This document shows positions 36,159 to 43,940 of a stretch of DNA of 57,156 nucleotides, in pieces (the stretch's first letter is position 1; each line of letters opens with the position of its first letter). A program made the translations under genes and the position numbers. Location: assembly GCA_016182655.1 (NCBI GenBank), contig JACPGB010000055.1:1-57156 (forward strand), given 5' to 3'. This DNA is from Deltaproteobacteria bacterium (GTDB lineage Bacteria > Desulfobacterota > GWC2-55-46). The notes under the pieces were generated by a model that did not search any database, was not told where the DNA came from, and saw nothing but the letters and a program-made list of their open reading frames with translations.

Positions 36159-37202
36159 ATGTTCACCGGCAAAAGGAACCTCATAGGCGTCGACATCGGG
36201 TCGTATTCGGTGAAGGTCGTCGCGCTCGTTGGGGCTGAAGGCTCCTATACGCTCGGGGGCGCGGCCCTTTTTAAATTGCCACGCGAGGGAGGCGAGGGCC
36301 TCCATGCGACTCCTCCGTTCATATCCGGCATATTGAAGTCCAAGGGGATAAGGGGCAGGAGGGCCGCGGCGATCATGGGCGGCCCGTCTCTCATATTCAA
36401 GCACCTTAAACTTCCCGTCATGCCCGAGAAGGACCTGAAAGAGGCGGTCCGCTGGGAGGTGAGGAAAGACCTCGCCATCGCGGTTGCCCCGGCGGACCTC
36501 GTACTCGATTATATGACCGCCGCAAAGGCGGCGAAACCGGGCGACAACACGCTCTCGATCGTCGCGTTCGCGGCCGTAAGGAGCGACGTTGAGAGAAACA
36601 TCACCCTGTTCAGGGACGCGGGCCTCGACCTCCGCGTCCTTGAGGTAGTACCCTCCGCGCTCCTCTTTTCCTTCAACGCCAACAACGCGTGGGAGCCCGG
36701 CGTCAATTACGCAATGCTCGATATCGGCGAGAACAAGTCCACGCTCGCGATACTCAAGGACAAGAGGCTATCCTTCACCCGGGAGATAGGCATAGGCGGC
36801 GCTGACTTCACGAAGCAACTCGCCTCGGGGATGGGGAGGCCGGAAGAGGACGCCGAGGAGTACAAGATAGCCTTCGGTCTCACATCAGGCGACAGCGACG
36901 AGGACAAGGCGAAAAAGGTCCTCTCCCAGTCCGTCGAGAGGCTCTGCACCGAGGTGCAGAGGTCGTTCGATTACTTCCATGCCCAGTTCAGGGAGGGGAG
37001 CGTGGCCAAGCTCTTCCTCTCTGGCGGCTCCGCGAGGCTAAAGGGCATAGAGGAGTTCATCGCGAACATCCTGGCCGTCCCGGTCTTCAAGGACGACCCG
37101 TTACGGTCTGTCAGGATACCGAAGAGGTTCGACACGACGGAGCTCGCCGATATCGCGCCGTGCCTGACCGTCGCAACCGGGCTTGCCGCGAGGAAGACAT
37201 GA
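36159..37202 (+). CDS. pilM: Pilus assembly protein PilM (actin-like)
   Basis: PilM is a cytoplasmic actin-like ATPase that binds the N-terminal tail of PilN and links the alignment complex to the assembly motor. The 347 residues include the phosphate-binding GVDIGSYSVKVVAL at the N-terminus, a second nucleotide loop LDIGENKSTLAI near 190, and LSGGSARLKGIEEFI near 290. The stop overlaps pilN (ATGA). The protein is the usual length. Confidence 0.93.
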   Translation: MFTGKRNLIGVDIGSYSVKVVALVGAEGSYTLGGAALFKLPREGGEGLHATPPFISGILKSKGIRGRRAAAIMGGPSLIFKHLKLPVMPEKDLKEAVRWEVRKDLAIAVAPADLVLDYMTAAKAAKPGDNTLSIVAFAAVRSDVERNITLFRDAGLDLRVLEVVPSALLFSFNANNAWEPGVNYAMLDIGENKSTLAILKDKRLSFTREIGIGGADFTKQLASGMGRPEEDAEEYKIAFGLTSGDSDEDKAKKVLSQSVERLCTEVQRSFDYFHAQFREGSVAKLFLSGGSARLKGIEEFIANILAVPVFKDDPLRSVRIPKRFDTTELADIAPCLTVATGLAARKT

Positions 37203-37798
37203 GAGGCATTAACCTCATACCCGAGGAGATACAGAGGGGTTGGCGCGTAAGGAAGTGGCGGCTCGCCTTCATGGGCGCGGGAGCGTGCTATGTCATCTTC
37301 CTCGTCGCGGCCTTTGCCCTCCAGCGCATGGAGGTCGACAGGCTTAAGGCCGAGGAGGCGGCGCTCGTATCCGCAAAGGACGCGCTCGCGGGCAGATCCT
37401 CCGAGTACTCGCTTCTTACAAAGAGGCTCTCTGAAATACGCACGGCTGAAGGGGAGCTCAGTCAGAGGATAGGTGTCGCTTCCGAGCTTAAGGACAGGAG
37501 GGTATCCTGGTCGTTCGTGCTAAAAAAGCTCAGCCATGAGGTCCCGAAGGGCGTGTGGCTCCGGTCCCTTTCGACCTCCGACGTCCAGGGCACGACGGAC
37601 AAGAAGGTCAAGTTCCTGGGCAGCGCCACCAACAACAGGGCTGTCGCCGACTTTATCTTCAAGATAGAGAATTCCGGCCATTTCAGGGACGCGACACTCT
37701 CGTACTCGCAGAAAAGAGACCTTGGCACGGAGACCATATACGACTTCGAGGTCTACGCAACGCTCAAGAAGACAGGCGAGGTGATCTATGAATGGTGA
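37199..37798 (+). CDS. pilN: Pilus assembly protein PilN
   Basis: This is a bitopic inner-membrane protein of 199 residues. The conserved cytoplasmic tail MRGINLIPEEI matches the INLLP motif that docks into PilM. A membrane helix follows (about 22-41), then a coiled-coil stretch and a ferredoxin-like periplasmic domain. The start ATG 37199 overlaps the pilM stop. Its 3' end overlaps pilO by 11 bases. PilN and PilO form heterodimers that align the inner-membrane platform with the secretin. Confidence 0.92.
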   Translation: MRGINLIPEEIQRGWRVRKWRLAFMGAGACYVIFLVAAFALQRMEVDRLKAEEAALVSAKDALAGRSSEYSLLTKRLSEIRTAEGELSQRIGVASELKDRRVSWSFVLKKLSHEVPKGVWLRSLSTSDVQGTTDKKVKFLGSATNNRAVADFIFKIENSGHFRDATLSYSQKRDLGTETIYDFEVYATLKKTGEVIYEW

Positions 37799-38387
37799 CG
37801 CTCTCAAACGCCTGAAGGACATCGACCTCTCGTTCCTCAGGTCCTTCAAGCGTGAGTCGATAGCGCTCGCTCTTCTTGTGGCCCTCTCGCTCCTCTTCTA
37901 CAGGTTCGGGTACAAGAGGAACCTGAATGACATGGAAGCGGCGCGCTTGAATATAGCAACGCTCAAGACGGAGATACAGATGGCCACCGCGCAGTCAGAG
38001 GCCTCGGAAGGGCTGTCAAAGGCCGTAACAGAGGCGACGATAAACCTGAAGACCGTCGAGGGAAGGCTCAAGAGCCTTAAAGAGCGGCTCCCGTCCGATA
38101 AACAGGTCTCGAGGATCCTCTCGGAATTTTCCGATAACGACTTCAAGCGCGGCATAAGGATAGTCTCGATAAAGCCGTTGGAGCCCGAGTCAAAAGGGGA
38201 GCTCTCCAGGCTCCCGTTCCAGATAAGGATGGAGGCGAGGTACGCTTCATTCGGCGACTACCTCGAGCGCATAGAGAGATTGCCGCGCCTCATGGTCGTC
38301 GATAACTTCCTGATAGAGGGCGGGGATACCTCCGACCTTAACGCGGAAGTATATCTTAGCGCCTACATACTGAGCTACGGAAGATGA
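37788..38387 (+). CDS. pilO: Pilus assembly protein PilO
   Basis: This is the partner of PilN, 199 residues, with a cytoplasmic N-terminus, a membrane helix (about 25-41), a coiled coil (about 45-105) and a PilO-type ferredoxin-like domain (LPFQIRMEARYASFGDYLERIERLPRL cut across residues 140-167). The short ATGA overlap with the following gene shows tight coupling. Confidence 0.91.
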   Translation: MNGDALKRLKDIDLSFLRSFKRESIALALLVALSLLFYRFGYKRNLNDMEAARLNIATLKTEIQMATAQSEASEGLSKAVTEATINLKTVEGRLKSLKERLPSDKQVSRILSEFSDNDFKRGIRIVSIKPLEPESKGELSRLPFQIRMEARYASFGDYLERIERLPRLMVVDNFLIEGGDTSDLNAEVYLSAYILSYGR

Positions 38388-38764
38388 AGGCCTTAATAGC
38401 CATACTGTTGACTGTATTGTCCGTGTCGGGCGCGGGCAACGCCTGCGCGGCCGAGGAATCGCTCTCCTTGCGGAACGCGCTCCCCGAGACCAAGGCGGAG
38501 CCGCTCGCCTGGGGAAGGGACCCGTTCGTCCCGGAGGTGCGCGTTTCAGGCCCGTCGACGGCCCCTCTGCATGAATTGAAGCTCAAGGCGGTCTTCTACA
38601 ACGAGACGCGCCCATCGGCGATAATCAACGAGCAGATCGTCTATAAAGGGAGCCTCATGGGAGGGCAAAAAATCGTTGATATAGGTCGGACTCATGTTAT
38701 ACTTCAGGGTGAAAACGGTGTCGTAAGGCTTGAACTCGCAGAGATCCCGGAGCTTAAAAAATGA
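38384..38764 (+). CDS. pilP: PilP/MshK-like periplasmic protein
   Basis: This 126-residue exported protein has a signal peptide ending near NACAAEE. A WGRDPFVPE segment and a small beta domain (LKAVFYNETRPSAIINEQ, then GENGVVRLEL) are shared by PilP, GspC-like and MshK proteins. There is no clear lipobox: cysteine occurs in GNACAA, but the preceding residues fit a lipobox poorly. It is shorter than typical PilP (about 170), closer to MshK. Its role is to connect PilN/PilO to the secretin. Confidence 0.85.
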   Translation: MKALIAILLTVLSVSGAGNACAAEESLSLRNALPETKAEPLAWGRDPFVPEVRVSGPSTAPLHELKLKAVFYNETRPSAIINEQIVYKGSLMGGQKIVDIGRTHVILQGENGVVRLELAEIPELKK

Positions 38765-40104
38765 GGTCAAACAGGCCTTCAGCGCGCGCTTTTGCGCCCC
38801 TCCTCCTCGTCCTTTCGATCATCTTCCTCATCCCGTCGCTTTCCTTTTCCGGCCAGGCCGAGGAGGCCCTCAGGAACGAGAAGAGGCTGTTTTCGATCGA
38901 GGTGAGGGACGCCGAGATAACCGACGTCCTCCGTGCGCTCGCCCAGCAGAGCGGGCTTAACATCATACTCGGCGAAGGGGTTGCCGGGAAGGTCTCGGTG
39001 AGCTTCAAGGACATCCCGTTCAGGGACGCCCTCGAGATGATAATAAAGGCGAACGGCCTCACCTATACGATACAGAACAACGTCTTCTGGGTCGGTAAGA
39101 AGGTCGACTTCTCGGAAGAGATGGCGACGGAGACGGTAAAACTCAACTACGCGGACCCGGCCATTGCCGTGACCCAGCTCAAAGGGATTCTCAGCGCCGA
39201 CGGTATCTCGTATTCGGACTCAAGGACGAATTCGGTCATCCTCCGCGACCTTCCCCGGAACATAGAGAGGGCGCGCGCGCTTTTAAAGAGCGTGGACGCG
39301 CCTTCGGCGCAGGTGCTTATCGAGGCGCGCATAGTCGAGGCCTCTTCGAGTTTCACCAAACAGCTCGGCATACAGTGGGGTGGGGCGTACAACTCCGGGT
39401 CGAATTCCGTTACCGGCAGCCAGACGCTGCCGACCTCGACCGGAGACAGGAGCTTTGCGGTGAACCTTCCCGCGGCATCCCCGACCTCCGGCATCGGCGT
39501 CATCATCGGGTCGCTCTCGAGCCAATTAACGCTCGACCTCGAGCTTACGGCCGCGGAATCCAAGGGGGACTTGAAGATCGTATCGAAGCCGAGGATAGCG
39601 ACGATCAACAACAAGGCGGCCAAGATCCACAGCGGGACGACCTTCAGGGTAAAATCCTCGCAGACGACTACGACCGGCACGACGACCGCGACGACCACGA
39701 CATCGTCCTCGACCGGCCTTGAGGAGATATCGACCGGCATCGACCTTACAGTCACGCCGCAGATATCGGACGACGGGTTCGTACTCTTGAACATCTCGAC
39801 GGAGAAGAGCGAGGCTGATTTTTCAAGGACCGTCGACGGCATCCCGGGCGTCACCGAAAAAAGCGCTTCGACCTATGTCCTTGTGCGCGACGGAGACACC
39901 GTCGTTATAGGCGGGCTCTACAGGACGGTTGCGAGCGACTCGGATTCCTCAGTCCCGTATCTCTCCGAGATCCCGGTCCTTGGCCCGCTGTTCTTTAAAT
40001 CGAACTCGAAGGAGCTCCAGAACGAGGAGCTCCTCGTATTCATAACCCCCAGTATCCTAAAGCGCGAAAAAACGGAGGTCTCGATTGGGAACGGCACAAG
40101 GTAA
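38761..40104 (+). CDS. pilQ: Secretin PilQ/MshL
   Basis: This outer-membrane secretin forms the pilus exit channel. The 447 residues comprise a signal peptide (about 1-36), an STN/N0 domain (FSIEVRDAEITDVLRALAQ), one N1-like domain (about 120-180) and the secretin core (about 185-440) with VIIGSLSSQLTLDLELTAAE, the threonine-rich beta-lip region TTTTGTTTATTTT, and VPYLSEIPVLGPLFFKS near the end. AMIN domains seen in longer PilQ proteins are absent, so the size is closer to MshL. The next gene overlaps its 3' end by 20 bases. Confidence 0.92.
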   Translation: MRSNRPSARAFAPLLLVLSIIFLIPSLSFSGQAEEALRNEKRLFSIEVRDAEITDVLRALAQQSGLNIILGEGVAGKVSVSFKDIPFRDALEMIIKANGLTYTIQNNVFWVGKKVDFSEEMATETVKLNYADPAIAVTQLKGILSADGISYSDSRTNSVILRDLPRNIERARALLKSVDAPSAQVLIEARIVEASSSFTKQLGIQWGGAYNSGSNSVTGSQTLPTSTGDRSFAVNLPAASPTSGIGVIIGSLSSQLTLDLELTAAESKGDLKIVSKPRIATINNKAAKIHSGTTFRVKSSQTTTTGTTTATTTTSSSTGLEEISTGIDLTVTPQISDDGFVLLNISTEKSEADFSRTVDGIPGVTEKSASTYVLVRDGDTVVIGGLYRTVASDSDSSVPYLSEIPVLGPLFFKSNSKELQNEELLVFITPSILKREKTEVSIGNGTR

Positions 40105-40867
40105 GACTAAACTCAAGACTGTCTCTGCATTGGCGGCCGCCGCCCTTGTAGCGGCAATTATAATGCTGCCGTCCTGCAAAAAGGACGAGCCATCGGGGGA
40201 GGTCATATCGAAGAGGGTGAGGATAGGCCTCCAGGAAGAGAAGACGCCGCCTGCCGAAGGCCAGGCCCCGGCCCCGGCTGAAGCGCCGGTTGGACAGGCT
40301 GAGCAGGCGGAGGCAAAACCCACGGAGCCCGCAAAGGAGGCTGTCACGGCAAAGCCTTCCGAGGCGCCAAAGGCGACTGAGGAGCCGAAGAAGACAAAGG
40401 CGGCTGAAACCAAGGCAGAGCCCGTCGCGGAGAAGAAGGCGGCCGAGCCAAAGAAGGAGCCTTTAAGGAAGGCTGAGGCGAAGGCTGAAAAACAGGTCAA
40501 GACGGAGAAGGTCGAGGCCCGTGTCTCCAAGGAGGACAAGGCCATAGACGCGCGCGGGGCCTGGCGTGAAAAGGTAGCGAAGGCAGGCAAGGCCCTCGCC
40601 AAAAAGCCCTATGCTGTGAACGTCGCCTCGTTCCCGTCCTTGAAGGAGGCGCAGTCGTTGCTTAAGTCCCTCAAGGCATCGGGATATACCGCGTATTCGA
40701 CCGAGTTTACGAAAGACGGCATCAAATGGTACAGGGTAAGGGTCGGATTCTATAAATCGAGGGACGAGGCCACGAAGGTCGGAGACAAGCTCGAATCCAA
40801 ATACAACATACAGTCGCCCTGGATAGTCAAGCCCGCCAGGGAAGAGGCGGCTGGGTATATAAAATAA
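40085..40867 (+). CDS. SPOR-domain lipoprotein
   Basis: The 260-residue product starts at TTG 40085 inside the pilQ end. A hydrophobic helix leads to the lipobox-like LPSC near residue 33. A low-complexity Lys/Pro/Glu/Ala linker (about 40-165) then leads to a C-terminal SPOR domain (YAVNVASFPSLKEAQSLL to WYRVRVGFYKSRDEA). SPOR domains bind glycan strands lacking stem peptides, usually at division sites. Co-translation with a secretin suggests anchoring or positioning of the pilus machine in peptidoglycan. The TTG start is uncertain because no strong ribosome site is visible. Confidence 0.83.
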   Translation: MGTAQGKTKLKTVSALAAAALVAAIIMLPSCKKDEPSGEVISKRVRIGLQEEKTPPAEGQAPAPAEAPVGQAEQAEAKPTEPAKEAVTAKPSEAPKATEEPKKTKAAETKAEPVAEKKAAEPKKEPLRKAEAKAEKQVKTEKVEARVSKEDKAIDARGAWREKVAKAGKALAKKPYAVNVASFPSLKEAQSLLKSLKASGYTAYSTEFTKDGIKWYRVRVGFYKSRDEATKVGDKLESKYNIQSPWIVKPAREEAAGYIK

Positions 40868-40940
40868 CAGTTTAAAACCTTTACAAAACAATGACTTAAT
40901 TAAAAAAGGGTCTTGACTACCGAGCTCCCGAGACCTTAAA

Positions 40941-42326
40941 ATGGACTCTCCGGCGAGTTTGAAATGGAAACGGGACCTTTTGGAGATGGAACAGATAAAA
41001 GAGGGCGTGAAAAGGGTATTCCTCGAGACCTTCGGGTGTCAGATGAACGACAACGACTCCGAGAGGATACTTGGATTCCTTAAAAATATCAGCTACATTC
41101 GCACCAGCGAGCCATCGGACGCGGACCTTATCATCTTAAACACATGCTCTGTCCGTGACAAGGCCGAGCAGAAGGTCTACTCGGCTCTCGGCAGGTTCAG
41201 GGAGCTCAAGGAGGAGAGGCCCGGGCTCATCGTAGGTGTGGCGGGATGCGTCGCCCAGCAGGAGGGGCAGAAGCTCCTTAAGAGGGCGCCTTACCTCGAC
41301 CTCGTCTTCGGCCCTCACAACATCCACAAGCTCCCCGACCTCATAGGCGAGATAAGCGAAAAAAGGGCAAGGCTCGTAGCCGTCGAGCAGTCCGCGTCCA
41401 TCAATGAGAACGAATACGGCCTCGTATCAGCCTCGGGCGAGAAGGCCTATGTCTCTATCATGCGCGGGTGCGACAACTTCTGCTCCTACTGCATCGTCCC
41501 TTACACGAGGGGGCGGGAGGTCAGCAGGGAGAGCGCCGATATACTGGACGAGGTAACGAGGCTCGTTGAAAGCGGCGTACAGGAGGTCACGCTCCTCGGG
41601 CAGAACGTCAATTCTTACGGCGCGGGCGCTGACGTCTCGTTCCCGGAGCTACTCCGCCTTGTCGCCGGAGTAGACGGCATAAAGAGGGTAAGGTTCGTCA
41701 CCTCCCACCCGAAAGACATCTCGGAAGAGCTCATATACCTCTTTGGAGAGGAACTTAAGCTCGCAAGACACATGCACCTTCCGGTCCAGTCGGGCTCGGA
41801 CAGGGTCTTGAAGGAAATGGGCAGGGGCTACACGGCCTCCGAATATGCAACGAAAGTGCAACTCATTAAAAGGCTCTACCCGGACATGGCGATAACGACC
41901 GACATAATCGTCGGTTTTCCCGGTGAGACCGAAGCCGAGTTCGAAGAGACCATGGCGCTCTTAATGGCGCTCCGCTTCGAAAACGTCTTTTCGTTCATGT
42001 ACTCTCCGAGGCCGCTCACAAGGGCCGCGTCATTCGTCGGCCAGCTCCCGCTGGACGTAAGGTCGGAAAGGCTGCAGAGGCTCCAGGATGCACAGCGGGA
42101 GATATCGCTGGCGAGGAACCTCGAGCTTGTGGGAAGGAGAGTCGAGGTCCTTGTGGAAGGGACCTCGAAGTCCGACGGATCCAGATTCTCAGGCAGGACC
42201 TCATGCAACAGGATAGTGAACTTCCCTTACGACGGCATCAATGGCCCAGGCGCATTCGTCGAAGTCGTCGTAACCGAGGCCTATCCGAACTCCCTGCGCG
42301 GGGAGGTCCCCCAGCAGGGAAAATGA
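40941..42326 (+). CDS. miaB: tRNA-2-methylthio-N6-dimethylallyladenosine synthase
   Basis: MiaB is a radical-SAM enzyme that adds a methylthio group to i6A37 of tRNAs reading UNN codons. The 461 residues contain an N-terminal UPF0004 domain with ETFGCQMNDNDSER and NTCSVRDKAEQK cysteines, the radical-SAM motif MRGCDNFCSYCIVPYTRGRE near 170-190, and a C-terminal TRAM domain. The start could also be ATG 40986, giving 446 residues, nearer the usual length. A possible promoter (TTGACT 40913, 17 bases, TTAAAA 40936) would favour that downstream start. Confidence 0.95.
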   Translation: MDSPASLKWKRDLLEMEQIKEGVKRVFLETFGCQMNDNDSERILGFLKNISYIRTSEPSDADLIILNTCSVRDKAEQKVYSALGRFRELKEERPGLIVGVAGCVAQQEGQKLLKRAPYLDLVFGPHNIHKLPDLIGEISEKRARLVAVEQSASINENEYGLVSASGEKAYVSIMRGCDNFCSYCIVPYTRGREVSRESADILDEVTRLVESGVQEVTLLGQNVNSYGAGADVSFPELLRLVAGVDGIKRVRFVTSHPKDISEELIYLFGEELKLARHMHLPVQSGSDRVLKEMGRGYTASEYATKVQLIKRLYPDMAITTDIIVGFPGETEAEFEETMALLMALRFENVFSFMYSPRPLTRAASFVGQLPLDVRSERLQRLQDAQREISLARNLELVGRRVEVLVEGTSKSDGSRFSGRTSCNRIVNFPYDGINGPGAFVEVVVTEAYPNSLRGEVPQQGK

Positions 42327-42338
42327 AAGGAGCAACAG

Positions 42339-42839
42339 ATGCTGTTAAAAATGAAAGTCTCCGGGCTTACGATCGACCCGTTCACTAACGTCCCCATAGT
42401 CATATTGAAGGACATGGATGAGAAGAACACGCTTCCGGTCTGGATAGGGGTGCTTGAAGCGAGCGCGATAGCCTCCGAGCTCGAAAAGATCCAGTTCTCG
42501 AGGCCTATGACGCACGACCTCCTGAGGGAGATATTGAAGTCCCTCGGCGCCACCATCGAGAAGGTCGAAATAACCGACCTTAAAGAGAACGTCTACTACG
42601 CCCTCATCCAGATGACGACGAAGGAAGGGGGCTTTACGCTTGACGCGAGGCCGAGCGACGCGATAGCCATGGCGCTCAGGGCCGGGGCCCCGATATTCGT
42701 CGACCCCAGGGTGGTCGAGAAATCGAAGTCCATAGACCTGCGCGAGACCGGCAAGGAAGGCGTAAAGGAAGGGGCCAAGAACTTCCTCGATTCCCTCGAG
42801 GACATGAACCCCGGGGACTTCGGCAAGTACAAGATGTAG
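42339..42839 (+). CDS. DUF151 bifunctional nuclease-like protein
   Basis: This 166-residue protein of the DUF151 (bifunctional nuclease, BFN) family begins MLLKMKVSGLTIDPFTN. It holds the conserved VWIGVLEASAIA, RPMTHDLLREILKSLGA and DARPSDAIAMALR segments. The C-terminal UVR-like tail of longer members is replaced by an acidic tail. Plant and bacterial homologues have RNase/DNase activity reported; its cellular role in bacteria is unclear. It follows miaB by 12 bases with ribosome site AAAGGAG, an arrangement common in deltaproteobacteria. Confidence 0.88.
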   Translation: MLLKMKVSGLTIDPFTNVPIVILKDMDEKNTLPVWIGVLEASAIASELEKIQFSRPMTHDLLREILKSLGATIEKVEITDLKENVYYALIQMTTKEGGFTLDARPSDAIAMALRAGAPIFVDPRVVEKSKSIDLRETGKEGVKEGAKNFLDSLEDMNPGDFGKYKM

Positions 42840-42944
42840 GGCCTTCCGGGTCGGCGCAGGGATGGGGAGGGGAGACGGTCGCCCGCCCTTAAGCCTCGCC
42901 TTCCAGAGGGCTTTTTAAAAAATCAGACTCCGGAGTATCTATTT

Positions 42945-43940
42945 TTGGATAGCGAGGCCAAATCAGCGCTTGCGAGAAAGCTCGTGCCCGGCAGGTTTTA
43001 CGACGGCTTTTTCGTAAGTGAATACGGCAGGCTCGAGGCCTTGCGGGCGGCGCGTTACAATAGCGCCTTCTCTGTCGTTATACTCACGCTCGATGGCGGC
43101 GCTCAACTTGACGAAGGGGCGGGGCTTGACGCCCTCAGGGCCGCGGCCAAGGCCTGCGTCGACTCTATCAGGAACTGCGACGTCGCCGGGCTTACCGACG
43201 ACGGGCAGATAACCGTCATACTCCCGGAGACCGACTGGTTCGGCTCCCTTGCCGCGTCAAGAAAGATATCCAGGGCCGTTTCCGCCGGCCTTGCAAAGGG
43301 GAAGGGGCGGCTATCGTTGATACTCTCCAACGCGACGTTCCCGAAGGACGGCCACGGCTACGGAGAGGTCGTAGCCGCGGCGCTCAAAAGGGCCTCTGAC
43401 CGGAAGGAGTCCGTTTGGGAGAAGGAAGGGTTCAGGGGCAGGCTCTTCTGGGAGATACTCGGCGACCTGACCGCCCGGGGACAGAAGGGGACAGGGTGCG
43501 CCACGTTCGACGCGGGCGCGAATCAGGACTTGAACGAGTTCTTTCTCGACCAGATAAACGACTTCGTCGCCAAGGAGGTGTTGAGGTCCCCGCAGAGGCG
43601 CGGCATCGCGTACTTCGCGTTCAGGAACATCGACCCGGGCCTCCCGCTCCTCAAATCCCTCAATGCCTCGGGCGCGCTCTCGGCAAAGGTCTTCCTCGTG
43701 GGCGAGGGCGGCGCAAGGGCCCTTGAAATAAAGAACGCCACTGCGATACTCCTCGACGACCCGAGGTTCAAGGAGACCTTCTTTACTTTTTATCTCAGCG
43801 AAGACGCCGGTTACGCCCTCGTATGCAAGGAGAACTGGGGCGAGACATTCTCATGCTTTCACACATCGGATGAGTTCCTCGTGGAGGGGCTCATAACGAA
43901 GTTCCAGAACGAATACTCATTGCAGGAACAACTCGGCTGA
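42945..43940 (+). CDS. Degenerate GGDEF-like protein
   Basis: This 331-residue protein is not readily assigned. The first 170 residues resemble a nucleotide-cyclase (GGDEF) fold: YGRLEALRAARYNSAFSVVIL, then NCDVAGLTDDGQITVILPET, where a GGDEF motif would stand, then a regular C-terminal beta-alpha pattern. The catalytic motif is absent, so diguanylate cyclase activity is unlikely. The remaining 160 residues are unknown. The start is TTG with CCGGAG eight bases upstream. The stop overlaps the next ATG, so it is produced together with the receiver/DUF4388 protein and probably acts with it. Confidence 0.6.
   Translation: MDSEAKSALARKLVPGRFYDGFFVSEYGRLEALRAARYNSAFSVVILTLDGGAQLDEGAGLDALRAAAKACVDSIRNCDVAGLTDDGQITVILPETDWFGSLAASRKISRAVSAGLAKGKGRLSLILSNATFPKDGHGYGEVVAAALKRASDRKESVWEKEGFRGRLFWEILGDLTARGQKGTGCATFDAGANQDLNEFFLDQINDFVAKEVLRSPQRRGIAYFAFRNIDPGLPLLKSLNASGALSAKVFLVGEGGARALEIKNATAILLDDPRFKETFFTFYLSEDAGYALVCKENWGETFSCFHTSDEFLVEGLITKFQNEYSLQEQLG

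Noticed and set aside
42840-42944. Possible regulatory RNA between the DUF151 and GGDEF-like genes
   Set aside because: Reading both strands showed no convincing hairpin, promoter or conserved motif beyond the ribosome site.
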